A program made the translations under genes and the position numbers. The notes under the pieces were generated by a model. The model worked only from the letters and a program-made list of their open reading frames with translations. It was not told the DNA's origin and did no database searches. Shown one piece after another: positions 34,546 through 44,178 of a DNA stretch of 64,000 bases (position 1 is the stretch's first letter; the number at the start of each line of letters is the position of its first letter). The DNA comes from Neisseria lactamica NS19 (GTDB lineage: Bacteria > Pseudomonadota > Gammaproteobacteria > Burkholderiales > Neisseriaceae): assembly GCA_000193795.2 (NCBI GenBank), contig AEPI01000044.1, positions 23,216-87,215 on the forward strand, in the 5' to 3' direction.

Positions 34546-35841
34546 CTATTTCGCTTCCAATTTGGCAACACCGCCCATATAAGGCTGCAAGGCGGCGGGA
34601 ATATTGATGCTGCCGTCGGCGTTTTGATGGTTTTCCAATACGGCGACCAAGGTTCTGCCGACCGCCAAACCGGAGCCGTTCAAGGTATGCACCAAGCGGT
34701 TTTTGCCGTTTTCGTCTTTGAAACGCGCCTTCATCCGGCGTGCTTGGAAATCTTCGCAGTTGGAGCAGCTAGAGATTTCGCGGTAGGTGTTTTGCGCCGG
34801 CACCCAAACTTCCAAGTCATACGTTTTTGCCGCACCGAAGCCCATATCGCCGGTGCACAGGGTAATCACGCGGTAGGGCAGTTCCAAGGCTTTCAGGATG
34901 TTTTCGGCGTGTCCGACCATTTCCTCCAGAGCTTCGTATGATTTTTCAGGATGGACGATTTGCACCATTTCCACTTTGTCGAACTGGTGTTGGCGGATCA
35001 GGCCGCGCACGTCTTTGCCGTACGCTCCCGCCTCGCTGCGGAAACAGGGCGAGTGCGCCGTCAGCTTCAACGGCAGTTGTTCGGACGGGATAATGCTGCC
35101 GGCAACGGTATTGGTCAGCGTTACTTCGGCGGTGGGAATCAGGTATTGCGCGGTTTTGCTTTCGTCGCCGCCGCGTGTAACGTGAAACAGGTCTTCGCCG
35201 AATTTGGGCAGCTGCCCCGTGCCGTAGAGCGTGCCGCCGTTTACGATATAGGGCGTGTAATGCTCGGTGTAGCCGTGTTCCAGCGTGTGCGTGTCGAGCA
35301 TAAACTGCGCCAGCGCGCGGTGCAGGCGGGCGATTTGTCCGCGCATCACGGTAAAGCGCGCGCCGGAAAGTTTCGCGCCGCCTTCAAAATCCAAGCCCAA
35401 GGGTTCGCCCAAATCGACATGGTCTTTGATTTCAAAGTAAAACTTGCGCGGCGTGCCGATCCTGCGGACTTCGACATTTTCGGTTTCGTCTTTACCGGCG
35501 GGTACGCTTTCGTGCGGCAGGTTGGGAATGCCCGACAACCAAGCGTCCAATTCTTTTTGAACGGCATCCAAATCGGCGGCTGCCTGCTCCAAATCGGTTT
35601 TGATTCGGGCGACTTGATCCATGGCTGCCTGCGCTTCTTCGTGTCTGCCCTGACCTTTCAGTGCGCCGATTTGTTTGGAAAGGCTGTTGCGCGAGGCCTG
35701 CAACTCTTCGGTTTTGATTTGAACGGCTTTGCGTTGTTCTTCCAAGGTATTGAAACGCGCGGCATCAAACTCGTAACCGCGCGCCGCCAAGCGTTCGGCA
35801 ACGGCTGCGGTGTTGCTGCGGAGCAATTGGATGTCTAACAT
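34546..35841 (-). CDS. serS: seryl-tRNA synthetase
   Basis: Charges tRNA-Ser. 431 residues, the usual length: N-terminal long coiled-coil arm (residues ~30-100), class II motif 2 (SPCFRSEAGAYGKDVRGLIRQHQFDKVEMV) and motif 3 (LNGSGLAVGRTLVAVLENHQ). The start ATG at 35841 gives the normal MLDIQLLRSNTAAVAERLA; the longer open frame upstream runs into the rppH promoter area. Divergent from rppH. Confidence 0.97.
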   Translation of the reverse strand: MLDIQLLRSNTAAVAERLAARGYEFDAARFNTLEEQRKAVQIKTEELQASRNSLSKQIGALKGQGRHEEAQAAMDQVARIKTDLEQAAADLDAVQKELDAWLSGIPNLPHESVPAGKDETENVEVRRIGTPRKFYFEIKDHVDLGEPLGLDFEGGAKLSGARFTVMRGQIARLHRALAQFMLDTHTLEHGYTEHYTPYIVNGGTLYGTGQLPKFGEDLFHVTRGGDESKTAQYLIPTAEVTLTNTVAGSIIPSEQLPLKLTAHSPCFRSEAGAYGKDVRGLIRQHQFDKVEMVQIVHPEKSYEALEEMVGHAENILKALELPYRVITLCTGDMGFGAAKTYDLEVWVPAQNTYREISSCSNCEDFQARRMKARFKDENGKNRLVHTLNGSGLAVGRTLVAVLENHQNADGSINIPAALQPYMGGVAKLEAK

Positions 35842-36006
35842 TGTCTGAATCCCGAATAATTTGAAATGCGTCATTGTAAACCAAATTCCAGATATTTTCC
35901 CGAGTCCTTCCCGGTTTTGACACGCGTGCCGCCGCGCCGCCCGATTTGGCAAACACGCCCGATTTGTGGGAAAATCGCACGATTGAACTTAACGGAGGGC
36001 GACACC

Positions 36007-36531
36007 GTGTTGGACAGGGAAGGCTATCGCCCCAATGTCGGTATCATCTTAATCAACAACCGAAACGAAGTCTTTTGGGGCAAGCGCGTGCGCGAACATT
36101 CCTGGCAGTTTCCGCAAGGCGGCATCAAGCCGGGCGAAAGCCCCGAAACCGCGATGTACCGCGAGTTATACGAGGAAGTCGGACTTCTGCCGCAACACGT
36201 CAAAATCGTCGGGCGGACGCGCGACTGGCTGCGTTACGACGTGCCGAACAACTGGGTGCGCCGCGAATGGCGCGGCTCTTATCGCGGGCAGAAGCAGATT
36301 TGGTATCTCCTGCGCCTGACCGGCCGGGATTGCGATGTCAACCTGCGCGCCACCCGCCACCCCGAATTTGACGGCTGGCGTTGGCATCAATATTGGGCGC
36401 CCGTTGACGAAGTGATTGATTTCAAACGCGACGTTTACTTGGGGGCATTGAAAGAACTCTCCACCCGCTTCCTGCGCGGTATGGAAAGTTATGAAGACTT
36501 TGCCGCCCGCCAACCTTCCGACAACCGCTAA
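36007..36531 (+). CDS. rppH: RNA pyrophosphohydrolase
   Basis: Removes pyrophosphate from mRNA 5' ends to start RNase E decay. 174-residue Nudix protein: Nudix box GGIKPGESPETAMYRELYEEVGL, plus RppH-typical YRPNVGIILIN and RYDVPNNWVRREW. The start is GTG 36007 with GGAGGG seven bases upstream. Earlier in-frame codons lack a ribosome site. parE begins 66 bases later after a single AG-type uptake sequence. Confidence 0.95.
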   Translation: MLDREGYRPNVGIILINNRNEVFWGKRVREHSWQFPQGGIKPGESPETAMYRELYEEVGLLPQHVKIVGRTRDWLRYDVPNNWVRREWRGSYRGQKQIWYLLRLTGRDCDVNLRATRHPEFDGWRWHQYWAPVDEVIDFKRDVYLGALKELSTRFLRGMESYEDFAARQPSDNR

Positions 36532-36597
36532 AACAACGGAACGCAACGCTTTCAGGCCGTCTGAAAGCGTTGTTTTTCTTACTTTCAGATTATTCCT

Positions 36598-38583
36598 ATG
36601 GCTAAAAACAACCAATACAGCGAATCCAGCATCACCGTTCTCAAAGGCTTGGAGCCGGTCAAAGAACGTCCCGGTATGTACACCCGCACCGACAGCCCGA
36701 CACACATCTGCCAAGAAGTCATCGACAACGCGGCGGACGAGGCGTTGGGCGGTTTCGCGACTGCAATCGACGTGCAAATTCATGAAGACGGTTCGCTTTC
36801 CGTGCACGACAATGGGCGCGGCATTCCCGTCGGTCTGCACCCTGAAGAAGGCGTACCCGTGGTCGAACTCGTGTTTACCCGTCTGCACGCGGGCGGCAAG
36901 TTCAACAAAAAAGACGGCGGCAGCGCGTATGCCTTTTCAGGCGGCCTGCACGGCGTGGGCGTGTCCGTCACCAACGCCCTTTCCACCCGCCTTGAAGTAA
37001 CGGTCAAACGCGAAGGCAAAATCCACCGCATCGTGTTTGCCGGCGGCGACGTGGTCGAACCGTTGGCACAAGTGGGCAAATGCGCCGTCAAAGACAGCGG
37101 TACAGAAGTGCGCGTTTGGCCGGACGGTAAATATTTTGAAAGCCCGAATTACAGCATTCCCGAACTCGAACGCCTGCTGCGCGCCAAAGCCGTGCTGCTG
37201 CCGGGCGTGCGCGTTTCCCTGACCCGTCCGGTCAAAGGCGAAGACGAAGCACACACCCAAACTTGGCACTACCCCGACGGTCTGAAAAGCTATCTGACCG
37301 ACCTGATTGCCGACGCGCAAGAAGCCGTGCCGCTGTTTTCCTGCGAAAACTACATTTCAGACGACCACAACGGCGATTTCAGCATCGGCGAAGGCGCCGC
37401 ATTTGCCCTGACTTGGCTGGAAGAAGGTTCGTGCGCCAATGAAAGCTACGTCAACCTCATCCCCACCCCGCTGGGCGGCACGCACGAAGCGGGCTTGAAA
37501 CAAGCCGTGTTCAACGCCGTCAATAACTTCATCAATCTGCACAACCTCCTACCGCGCGGCGTGAAAGTGCAAAGTGATGATGTGTTCGGCAAAACCGCCT
37601 TCGTCCTCTCCGCCCGCGTCCTCGACCCGCAGTTCCAAGGTCAGACCAAAGACAAACTGACCAACCGCGACGCGCTGAAACTCGTCGCCGCCGTATCGGG
37701 CGACCCTTTGGAATTGTGGCTGAACCAAAACGTGGACTTCGGCAAAAAAATCGCCGAACTCGCCATCCGTCAGGCACAGGCGCGGATGCGTTCGGTTAAA
37801 AAAATCGAAAAGAAAAAAGGCAGCGGCGTCGCCGTCCTGCCCGGCAAACTGACCGACTGCGAAAGCGAAGACATCCGCGAAAACGAACTCTTCCTCGTCG
37901 AAGGCGATTCCGCAGGCGGCTCCGCCAAACTCGCCCGCGACAAAGCCACCCAAGCCATCCTGCCCCTGCGCGGCAAAGTGCTCAACAGCTTTGAAGTCCA
38001 TCCCGACCAACTCTTCGGCAACGCCGAAATCCACGACATTTCCGTCGCCATCGGCGTCGATCCGCACGGCATCAACGACAATCCCGATTTAAGCGGTCTG
38101 CGCTACGGCAAAATCGCCATCCTGTCCGATGCCGACGTGGACGGCTCGCATATTCAAGTTTTGCTGCTGACCTTATTCTACCGCCACTTCCCGAAACTGG
38201 TTGCCGACGGACACATCTACGTCGCCCAGCCGCCGCTGTTCCGCGTCGATGTCAACGCACAAGGCAAAAGCAAACCTGCCCGCAAATTCTACGCCCTCGA
38301 CCAAAACGAACTCGACAGCATTTTGGAGCGGCTGCAAAAAGAAGGCGTCAAAGAAACCGCCTATTCCATCAGCCGTTTCAAGGGCTTGGGCGAAATGAAC
38401 CCCGACCAGCTCAAAGACACCACCATGCACCCTGACACCCGCCGCCTGTTGCAGGTGCAAATCCCCGAAGGCGCGGATGACGAGACGCGCGACATCTTCG
38501 TCAAACTGATGGGCAAAGGCGAAGCCGCCGCCCGCCGCGCTTGGATGGAACGCGAAGGCGATACGGCGGAATTGGATATTTGA
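36598..38583 (+). CDS. parE: DNA topoisomerase IV subunit B
   Basis: ATPase subunit that, with ParC, decatenates daughter chromosomes. 661 residues: GHKL ATPase (ERPGMYTR, VIDNAADEALGGFA, DNGRGIPVG, GLHGVGVSVTNALS), transducer, and TOPRIM domain (FLVEGDSAGGSAKLARD, LPLRGKVLN, LSDADVDGSHIQVLL). It lacks the ~170-residue insert of gamma-proteobacterial GyrB, which supports ParE. The fluoroquinolone-relevant EGDSAGG block looks unaltered. Ends in an inverted uptake-sequence terminator shared with proQ. Confidence 0.96.
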   Translation: MAKNNQYSESSITVLKGLEPVKERPGMYTRTDSPTHICQEVIDNAADEALGGFATAIDVQIHEDGSLSVHDNGRGIPVGLHPEEGVPVVELVFTRLHAGGKFNKKDGGSAYAFSGGLHGVGVSVTNALSTRLEVTVKREGKIHRIVFAGGDVVEPLAQVGKCAVKDSGTEVRVWPDGKYFESPNYSIPELERLLRAKAVLLPGVRVSLTRPVKGEDEAHTQTWHYPDGLKSYLTDLIADAQEAVPLFSCENYISDDHNGDFSIGEGAAFALTWLEEGSCANESYVNLIPTPLGGTHEAGLKQAVFNAVNNFINLHNLLPRGVKVQSDDVFGKTAFVLSARVLDPQFQGQTKDKLTNRDALKLVAAVSGDPLELWLNQNVDFGKKIAELAIRQAQARMRSVKKIEKKKGSGVAVLPGKLTDCESEDIRENELFLVEGDSAGGSAKLARDKATQAILPLRGKVLNSFEVHPDQLFGNAEIHDISVAIGVDPHGINDNPDLSGLRYGKIAILSDADVDGSHIQVLLLTLFYRHFPKLVADGHIYVAQPPLFRVDVNAQGKSKPARKFYALDQNELDSILERLQKEGVKETAYSISRFKGLGEMNPDQLKDTTMHPDTRRLLQVQIPEGADDETRDIFVKLMGKGEAAARRAWMEREGDTAELDI

Positions 38584-38607
38584 ACCGTGATTGCCGCATA
38601 CGAAAAA

Positions 38608-38646
38608 ATGCCGTCTGAAACCACATCGGTTTTCAGACGGCATTTC
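38608..38646. terminator. inverted uptake-sequence terminator parE/proQ
   Basis: Uptake sequence, 12-base loop, inverted copy; lies between convergent genes. Confidence 0.7.
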
Positions 38647-38657
38647 GTTTGGGGGAT

Positions 38658-39083
38658 TTATTCTGCTGCGGAAGATTCGGCTGCTTCGGCTTCAACAGAC
38701 GGCGTTTCGGCGGCAGCTTGGGCGGACTGCTGTTGCAAAGCCTGCTGCACGAAAGGATGATTTTGCGCGATTGCCTGTTCTTCGGGGGTAACTTCGCCTT
38801 TGAAACGGTTGTTCAGGTCGAAGCGTTTGCCGCCGCGCGCCAATGCTTTCAGATAACGCGGACGGCGGCAGTGGTTGGCAAGGACGCGTGCAATCAGTGC
38901 GGCATCGTATTGCGGCAAAGCGGCAATCAAATCCTGATCGATGCCGAGTGCCAACGGTTTAAATCGTTTGAATACATCGTATTTGCCGTAGATGTGGTCG
39001 GCAATCATTTCGGTCTGTTTCTTTTTGCTCATAGTTTGGACGGCGGATTTCAGTGCCGCACCCAAAGCGGTTTCTTGTGTCAT
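38658..39083 (-). CDS. proQ: ProQ/FinO family RNA chaperone
   Basis: 141 residues, a minimal ProQ: FinO-type domain (~20-110) with IYGKYDVFKRFKPLALGIDQDLI, RVLANHCRRPRYLKALARGGKRFDLN, then an alanine/glutamate-rich tail of ~30 residues. The neisserial homologue is an established global RNA-binding protein that stabilises sRNAs and mRNA 3' ends. It lacks the long linker and C-terminal SH3-like domain of E. coli ProQ. ATG 39083. Confidence 0.93.
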   Translation of the reverse strand: MTQETALGAALKSAVQTMSKKKQTEMIADHIYGKYDVFKRFKPLALGIDQDLIAALPQYDAALIARVLANHCRRPRYLKALARGGKRFDLNNRFKGEVTPEEQAIAQNHPFVQQALQQQSAQAAAETPSVEAEAAESSAAE

Positions 39084-39174
39084 TTCGGTTGCATTCCTCT
39101 AAACAAACCCGTGCGTCAAGGCGGCACGGCAATGCTGGGTATTCTATTATAAAGTCCGTGTTTTGGCTAAATTT

Positions 39175-40275
39175 TTATTTGTTTGAAAGGGTAATGTCGG
39201 GCGTATTAACCCGAACGTCGGCATTTTGCGCGCGATGGCGCAGGGCGTGGTCGATGAGAACTAACGCGAGCATGGCTTCTGCAATCGGCGCGGCGCGCAG
39301 TCCGACGCAGGGGTCGTGTCTGCCGTGGGTGGCGAGTTCGACGGGGTCGCCGTTGATATCGATGCTGCGGCGCGGCGTGGCGATGGAGCTGGTGGGTTTG
39401 ATGGCGATATTGACGCGGATGTCTTGTCCGGTGCTGATGCCGCCGAGGATGCCGCCGGCGTGGTTGGACAGGAAGCCTTGCGGGGTCAGTTCGTCGCCGT
39501 GTTCGCTGCCGCGTTGCGTTACGCTGCCGAAGCCCGCACCGATTTCCACGCCTTTGACGGCGTTGATGCCCATCATCGCGTAGGCGATTTCGGCATCGAG
39601 GCGGTCGAAAACGGGTTCGCCCAAGCCGACGGGAACGTTGGCGGCTTCGATATGCAGTTTCGCGCCGACAGAATCCAAGGATTTGCGCACGCTGTCCATA
39701 TAGTGTTCCAGCTCGGCGATTTGGCTTTGGTTGGCGGCAAAAAAAGGATTTTGGGAAATATGTTCGCAGCCTTCAAACCGGATTTCTTTTTCGCCGACTT
39801 GGGTAACGTAGGCGGTGATTTCCGTGCCGAATTTTTCTTTCAGCCATTTTTTGGCGACGGCTCCGGCGGCAACGCGGGCGGCGGTTTCGCGGGCGGAACT
39901 TCTGCCGCCGCCGCGATAATCGCGTATGCCGTATTTGTGCCAATAGGTATAGTCGGCGTGGCCCGGGCGGAAACTTTGGGCGATGTTGCCGTAGTCTTTG
40001 CTGCGCTGGTCGGTATTGCGGATTAAGAGGGCGATGGGGGTGCCGGTGGTTTTGCCTTCAAATACGCCGGAGAGGATTTCGACTTGGTCGGCTTCGCGGC
40101 GTTGGGTAACGTGGCGGCTGGTGCCGGGTTTGCGCCGGTCGAGGTCGGCTTGGATGTCTGATTCGGTCAATGCCAGTCCGGGCGGGCAGCCGTCGATGAT
40201 GCAGCCTAAGCCTGCGCCGTGGCTTTCGCCGAACGTGGTAACGGTAAAGAGTTGTCCGAAAGTGTTGCCTGCCAT
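39175..40275 (-). CDS. aroC: chorismate synthase
   Basis: Last shikimate-pathway step, making chorismate from EPSP with reduced FMN. 366 residues: GESHGAGLGCIIDGCPPG, RRKPGTSRHVTQRREAD, FRPGHADYTYWHKYGIRDYRGGGRSSARETAARVAAGA and the C-terminal RHDPCVGLRAAPIAEAMLALVLIDHALRHRAQ are all intact. Divergent from trmA; the ~90 bases to proQ hold no second gene. Confidence 0.97.
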   Translation of the reverse strand: MAGNTFGQLFTVTTFGESHGAGLGCIIDGCPPGLALTESDIQADLDRRKPGTSRHVTQRREADQVEILSGVFEGKTTGTPIALLIRNTDQRSKDYGNIAQSFRPGHADYTYWHKYGIRDYRGGGRSSARETAARVAAGAVAKKWLKEKFGTEITAYVTQVGEKEIRFEGCEHISQNPFFAANQSQIAELEHYMDSVRKSLDSVGAKLHIEAANVPVGLGEPVFDRLDAEIAYAMMGINAVKGVEIGAGFGSVTQRGSEHGDELTPQGFLSNHAGGILGGISTGQDIRVNIAIKPTSSIATPRRSIDINGDPVELATHGRHDPCVGLRAAPIAEAMLALVLIDHALRHRAQNADVRVNTPDITLSNK

Positions 40276-40417
40276 ATTTTCCCTCTGTCGGCGGTATGTT
40301 GGAGACGGCGGATTTTAGCATAAAAGCCGGCGGGAAACGGTTTATATGCCGGTAAAGGGGTTGCGTATTTTGCAGTGAATCGGCTTATAATCCGGTCTGA
40401 TTTTTCAGGATAGCGAT

Positions 40418-41521
40418 ATGAATGACTACGCGCAGCAGCTTCAAGGTAAAAAAGACCGCCTTAAAACCCTTTTTGCAGATTTGGATGTTCCCGAGTGGGA
40501 AGTGTACGAATCTCCGGACAAACATTACCGTATGCGTGCCGAGTTCCGTATTTGGCACGAAGGCGGTGAAATGTTTTACGCTATGTTTGAAAAAGGGCAG
40601 AAGGCCGGCGGGGCAAGCCTGATCCGTTGCGACCGCTTCGATGCTGCTTCCGAGGCCGTCAACCGCCTGATGCCCGAATTGATCGCCCTTGCCGCCCAAT
40701 CTGCCGAACTGAGAAACCGTTGGTATGCCGTCGAATTTCTGTCTACGCTCGGCGGAGAAATGCTGGTTACTATGATTTACCACAAAAGGCTTGACGATGA
40801 GTGGATACGGGCGGCGCAAGCGTTACAGCAACAGTTGGATATTTCCGTCATCGGACGGAGCAGGGGGCAGAAAATCGTTTTAAAACAGGACTATGTAACG
40901 GAAACTTTGAAGGTCGGCAACCGGGATTTCCGTTATCGGCAAATTGAAGGCGGTTTTACCCAACCCAATGCTGCCGTGTGTCAAAAAATGCTTGAATGGG
41001 CATGCGGTGCGGCAGAAGGGCTGGGCGGGGATTTGCTCGAACTATATTGTGGAAACGGCAATTTTACGCTTCCTTTATCTGAAAAGTTTGAACGTGTTTT
41101 GGCAACCGAGATTTCCAAAACTTCGGTAGGTGCGGCGCAATGGAATATTGAGGCAAACGGGATAGGCAACATCAAAATCGCCCGCCTGTCTGCTGAAGAA
41201 TTTACCGAAGCCTATACGGGCAAACGCGAGTTTAAACGTCTTAAGGAGGGCGGTATTGCTTTGACGGATTATGCATTTTCCACTATTTTCGTCGATCCGC
41301 CGCGTGCCGGCATCGATGGGGAAACTTTGAAGCTGGTGTCGCAGTTCGACAACATCATCTATATTTCCTGCAACCCGGAAACCCTGCGCGCCAATTTGGA
41401 CGTGCTGTCGGCGACGCACACGGTCGAACGTGCCGCCCTGTTCGACCAATTCCCGTTTACGCCGCATATCGAAAGCGGCGTACTGTTGAAAAAGAAAATC
41501 CTTGGAAAAAACAAGAGGTAA
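40418..41521 (+). CDS. trmA: tRNA (uracil-5-)-methyltransferase
   Basis: Makes ribothymidine 54 in the T-loop of tRNAs. 367 residues: MRAEFRIWHEG, GGFTQPNAAVCQKML, SAM site LELYCGNGNFTLPLSEKF, DPPRAG, catalytic cysteine in ISCNPETL and base-catalyst glutamate in HIESGVLL. Lacks the cysteine-rich iron-sulfur N-terminus of RlmD, so TrmA. A TATAAT at 40386-40391 is a plausible -10. The aminotransferase gene follows after five bases. Confidence 0.95.
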   Translation: MNDYAQQLQGKKDRLKTLFADLDVPEWEVYESPDKHYRMRAEFRIWHEGGEMFYAMFEKGQKAGGASLIRCDRFDAASEAVNRLMPELIALAAQSAELRNRWYAVEFLSTLGGEMLVTMIYHKRLDDEWIRAAQALQQQLDISVIGRSRGQKIVLKQDYVTETLKVGNRDFRYRQIEGGFTQPNAAVCQKMLEWACGAAEGLGGDLLELYCGNGNFTLPLSEKFERVLATEISKTSVGAAQWNIEANGIGNIKIARLSAEEFTEAYTGKREFKRLKEGGIALTDYAFSTIFVDPPRAGIDGETLKLVSQFDNIIYISCNPETLRANLDVLSATHTVERAALFDQFPFTPHIESGVLLKKKILGKNKR

Positions 41522-41526
41522 AGACT

Positions 41527-42720
41527 ATGTACCGACACATCGAATACTATCCCGGCGACCCGATTTTGAGTTTGGTCGAAACCTTCAAAAACGACCCACG
41601 CCCCGAAAAAGTCAATTTGAGCATAGGCATTTATTTCGACGATGAGGGCAAAATGCCCGTATTGGAATCCGTGAGCCGTGCCGAAACCGCCCGCGCCGCC
41701 GCGCCTGCGCCGTCTCCCTATCTGCCTATGGAAGGCTTGGATACTTACCGCAGTGCGGTGCAGCATTTGTTGTTCGGCAAAGGCAACCCCGCGCTCGCGC
41801 AGGGGCGTATCGTTACCGTACAAACTCTGGGCGGCTCGGGCGCGCTCAAGGTCGGGGCGGATTTCCTGCACCGCTGGTTTCCCGAAGCGCGCGCCTACGT
41901 CAGCGACCCGACTTGGGACAACCATCGCGGCATTTTTGAAGGCGCAGGTTTCGAGGTTGGCACTTATCCTTATTACGACCCTGCTGCCGTCGGCGTGAAA
42001 TTCGACGAAATGACCGCATTTTTCAACACCCTGCCCGAAAACAGCGTCTTAATCCTGCATCCCTGCTGCCACAATCCGACCGGCTCGGATATGTCGGAAC
42101 GGCAATGGGACGAAGTGTTGCATATCATCAAAACGCGCAAACTGATTCCGTTTATGGACATCGCCTACCAAGGATTCGGCGGCGATTTGGACAGCGATGC
42201 CTACGCCGTCCGCAAAGCGGTGGAAATGGAATTGCCGTTGTTCGTCAGCAATTCCTTCTCGAAAAACCTGTCGCTCTACGGCGAGCGCGTCGGCGGCTTA
42301 AGCGTGGTTTGCCCGAATAAGGAAGAGGCGGAATTGGTGTTCGGACAACTCAAATTCACCGTCCGCCGCATCTACTCCAGCCCGCCCGCATACGGCGCGT
42401 ATATCGCCGCCGATGTGATGAGCAGCCCTGAACTTTACGCTTTGTGGCAAAACGAAGTTTATATGATGCGCGACCGCATCCGTGCGATGCGGCAGAAACT
42501 TTACGGCGTATTGACCGCCCAAATCCCCGGTCGCGATTTCACTTATTTCATCAAGCAGCGCGGAATGTTCGGCTACACGGGGTTGAGCGTGGGGCAGGTC
42601 CGCCGGTTGCGCGACGAATTTGCCGTTTACCTGCTGGATTCGGGCAGGATGTGCGTCGCGGGGCTGAATACATCAAATATCGCCTATGTCGCCGATGCGT
42701 TTGCCGAAGTGTTGAAATAA
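41527..42720 (+). CDS. tyrB: aromatic amino acid / aspartate aminotransferase
   Basis: PLP-dependent class I fold aminotransferase, 397 residues. Seen: VNLSIGIYFDDEGKMPVLESV, LGGSGALKVGADFL, DPTWDNHRGIF, HPCCHNPTGSDM, the PLP lysine in SNSFSKNLSLYGERVGGLSVV and the substrate arginine in SGRMCVAGLN. TyrB versus AspC cannot be settled from motifs; both use aspartate and aromatic acids. Co-transcribed with trmA. An AG-type inverted uptake pair terminates it. Confidence 0.92.
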   Translation: MYRHIEYYPGDPILSLVETFKNDPRPEKVNLSIGIYFDDEGKMPVLESVSRAETARAAAPAPSPYLPMEGLDTYRSAVQHLLFGKGNPALAQGRIVTVQTLGGSGALKVGADFLHRWFPEARAYVSDPTWDNHRGIFEGAGFEVGTYPYYDPAAVGVKFDEMTAFFNTLPENSVLILHPCCHNPTGSDMSERQWDEVLHIIKTRKLIPFMDIAYQGFGGDLDSDAYAVRKAVEMELPLFVSNSFSKNLSLYGERVGGLSVVCPNKEEAELVFGQLKFTVRRIYSSPPAYGAYIAADVMSSPELYALWQNEVYMMRDRIRAMRQKLYGVLTAQIPGRDFTYFIKQRGMFGYTGLSVGQVRRLRDEFAVYLLDSGRMCVAGLNTSNIAYVADAFAEVLK

Positions 42721-42739
42721 GAGTTTGAAGTAAGTCAAA

Positions 42740-42779
42740 AGGCCGTCTGAAAAGTATTTATCTTTCAGACGGCCTCTTT
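42740..42779 (+). terminator. AG-type inverted uptake-sequence terminator
   Basis: AGGCCGTCTGAA and its inverted copy with an 11-base loop and T-rich tail. The leading AG rather than AT differs from nearly all other uptake sequences here. Confidence 0.7.
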
Positions 42780-42784
42780 ATAAT

Positions 42785-42860
42785 TGGCGCACCCAACAGG
42801 GATCGAACCTGTGACCTCCAGCTTCGGAAACTGACACTCTTCCAACTGAGCTATGGGTGC
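42785..42860 (-). tRNA. tRNA-Arg (CCG)
   Basis: 76 bases with encoded CCA, discriminator G. Acceptor GCACCCA/TGGGTGC, anticodon loop TTCCGAA giving anticodon CCG (reads CGG), T-arm GGTTCGATCC. All four arms fold cleanly. Confidence 0.95.
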
Positions 42861-43024
42861 GGAAAACGTAAGGTTAACGTAAATTCTGCAAATTGGCAAA
42901 GGTTATCTTGCGCCGGCAGGCGGCGTGAGGGATATTCTCTTAGGGATAATCTAGTATTTTCAACGGATTATTTATTTTGTATGGATACCGTTGGCAAATT
43001 TTTTCATATTTTCAATGATAGCGA

Positions 43025-43053
43025 TTGGAAAGACCCTGTGAATTCAGTATAAT
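43025..43053 (+). promoter_or_regulatory. predicted sigma-70 promoter for cytochrome c5
   Basis: TTGGAA at 43025-43030, exactly 17 bases, TATAAT at 43048-43053, ~80 bases before the ATG. Confidence 0.55.
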
Positions 43054-43134
43054 CCAGCAAAATATTGTTAACTGCGTTTAACACACCAAACTATAATTTA
43101 CAGCACAACCTAACCTGACGGCGAGGCCTACCAA

Positions 43135-43971
43135 ATGAAACAACTCCGCGACAATAAAGCCCAAGGCTCTGCATTGTTTACCCTTGTGAGCGGTATCGTT
43201 ATTGTTATTGCAGTCCTTTATTTCCTGATTAAGCTGGCGGGCAGCAGCTCGTTCGGCGATGTCGATGCCACTACGGAGGCGGCGACGCAGACCCGCATCC
43301 AGCCTGTCGGACAATTGACGATGGGCGACGGCATCCCCGTCGGAGAGCGTCAGGGCGAACAGATTTTCGGCAAAATCTGTATCCAATGCCATGCGGCGGA
43401 CAGCAATGTGCCGAACGCCCCGAAACTGGAGCACAATGGCGATTGGGCGCCGCGTATCGCACAAGGCTTCGATACCTTGTTCCAACACGCGCTGAACGGA
43501 TTTAACGCGATGCCCGCAAAAGGCGGCGCGGCAGATTTGACCGATCAGGAACTCAAACGGGCGATTACCTATATGGCAAACAAAAGCGGCGGTTCTTTCC
43601 CGAATCCGGATGAAGCCGCCCCTGCCGGTGCTTCGGAAACCGCTTCAGCTCCTGCCGACAGCGCGGCTCCGGCGGACGCGGAGGCGGAAGACAAAGGTGC
43701 TGCCGCACCTGCGGCAGGCGGCGTTGACGGCAAGAAAGTTTTTGAAGCAAGCTGTCAGGCGTGCCACGGCGGTTCGATTCCCGGTATTCCCGGCATAGGC
43801 AAAAAAGACGATTGGGCGCCGCGTATCAAAAAAGGCAAAGAAACTTTGCACAAACACGCCCTTGAAGGCTTTAATGCGATGCCTGCCAAAGGCGGCAATG
43901 CCGGTTTGAGCGATGATGAAGTCAAAGCAGCTGTTGATTATATGGCCAACCAATCCGGTGCGAAATTTTAA
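43135..43971 (+). CDS. cycB: di-haem cytochrome c5
   Basis: Membrane-anchored periplasmic electron carrier. 278 residues: N-terminal uncleaved anchor (FTLVSGIVIVIAVLYFLIKLA), haem domain 1 with CIQCH (~83-87), an Ala/Pro-rich linker (~155-195), haem domain 2 with CQACH. Each domain repeats WAPRI..G...L..HAL.GFNAMPAKGG, whose methionine is the distal ligand, showing internal duplication. In neisserial denitrification and aerobic respiration c5 feeds nitrite reductase AniA and the cbb3 oxidase. Gene symbol varies between annotations. Confidence 0.92.
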   Translation: MKQLRDNKAQGSALFTLVSGIVIVIAVLYFLIKLAGSSSFGDVDATTEAATQTRIQPVGQLTMGDGIPVGERQGEQIFGKICIQCHAADSNVPNAPKLEHNGDWAPRIAQGFDTLFQHALNGFNAMPAKGGAADLTDQELKRAITYMANKSGGSFPNPDEAAPAGASETASAPADSAAPADAEAEDKGAAAPAAGGVDGKKVFEASCQACHGGSIPGIPGIGKKDDWAPRIKKGKETLHKHALEGFNAMPAKGGNAGLSDDEVKAAVDYMANQSGAKF

Positions 43972-44001
43972 ATTCGGATTTGAGTTGGGATGAAATCGAA
44001 A

Positions 44002-44030
44002 AACGGGGCAGGCATCTGCTCCGTTTTTTT
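44002..44030 (+). terminator. rho-independent terminator of cytochrome c5 gene
   Basis: AACGGGGCAG / CTGCTCCGTT stem with a 4-base loop and T7. A rare terminator here not built from uptake sequences. Confidence 0.8.
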
Positions 44031-44079
44031 ATGGATTGATGTGAGAATCGCACTTGTTTTGGTGTTTTGTCGTTGATAA

Positions 44080-44116
44080 ATGCCGTCTGAAGCCTGTTTG
44101 GACTTTCAGACGGCAT
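44080..44116. other. inverted uptake-sequence pair
   Basis: Uptake sequence and its inverse with a 13-base loop, no T-run; likely uptake site rather than terminator since the cytochrome unit already ended. Confidence 0.6.
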
Positions 44117-44178
44117 CGGTCGCGGGTTTTTGATGCTTGGTTTTTATCGTTAATTAAAATAGAAAATGTTTTACCGTC

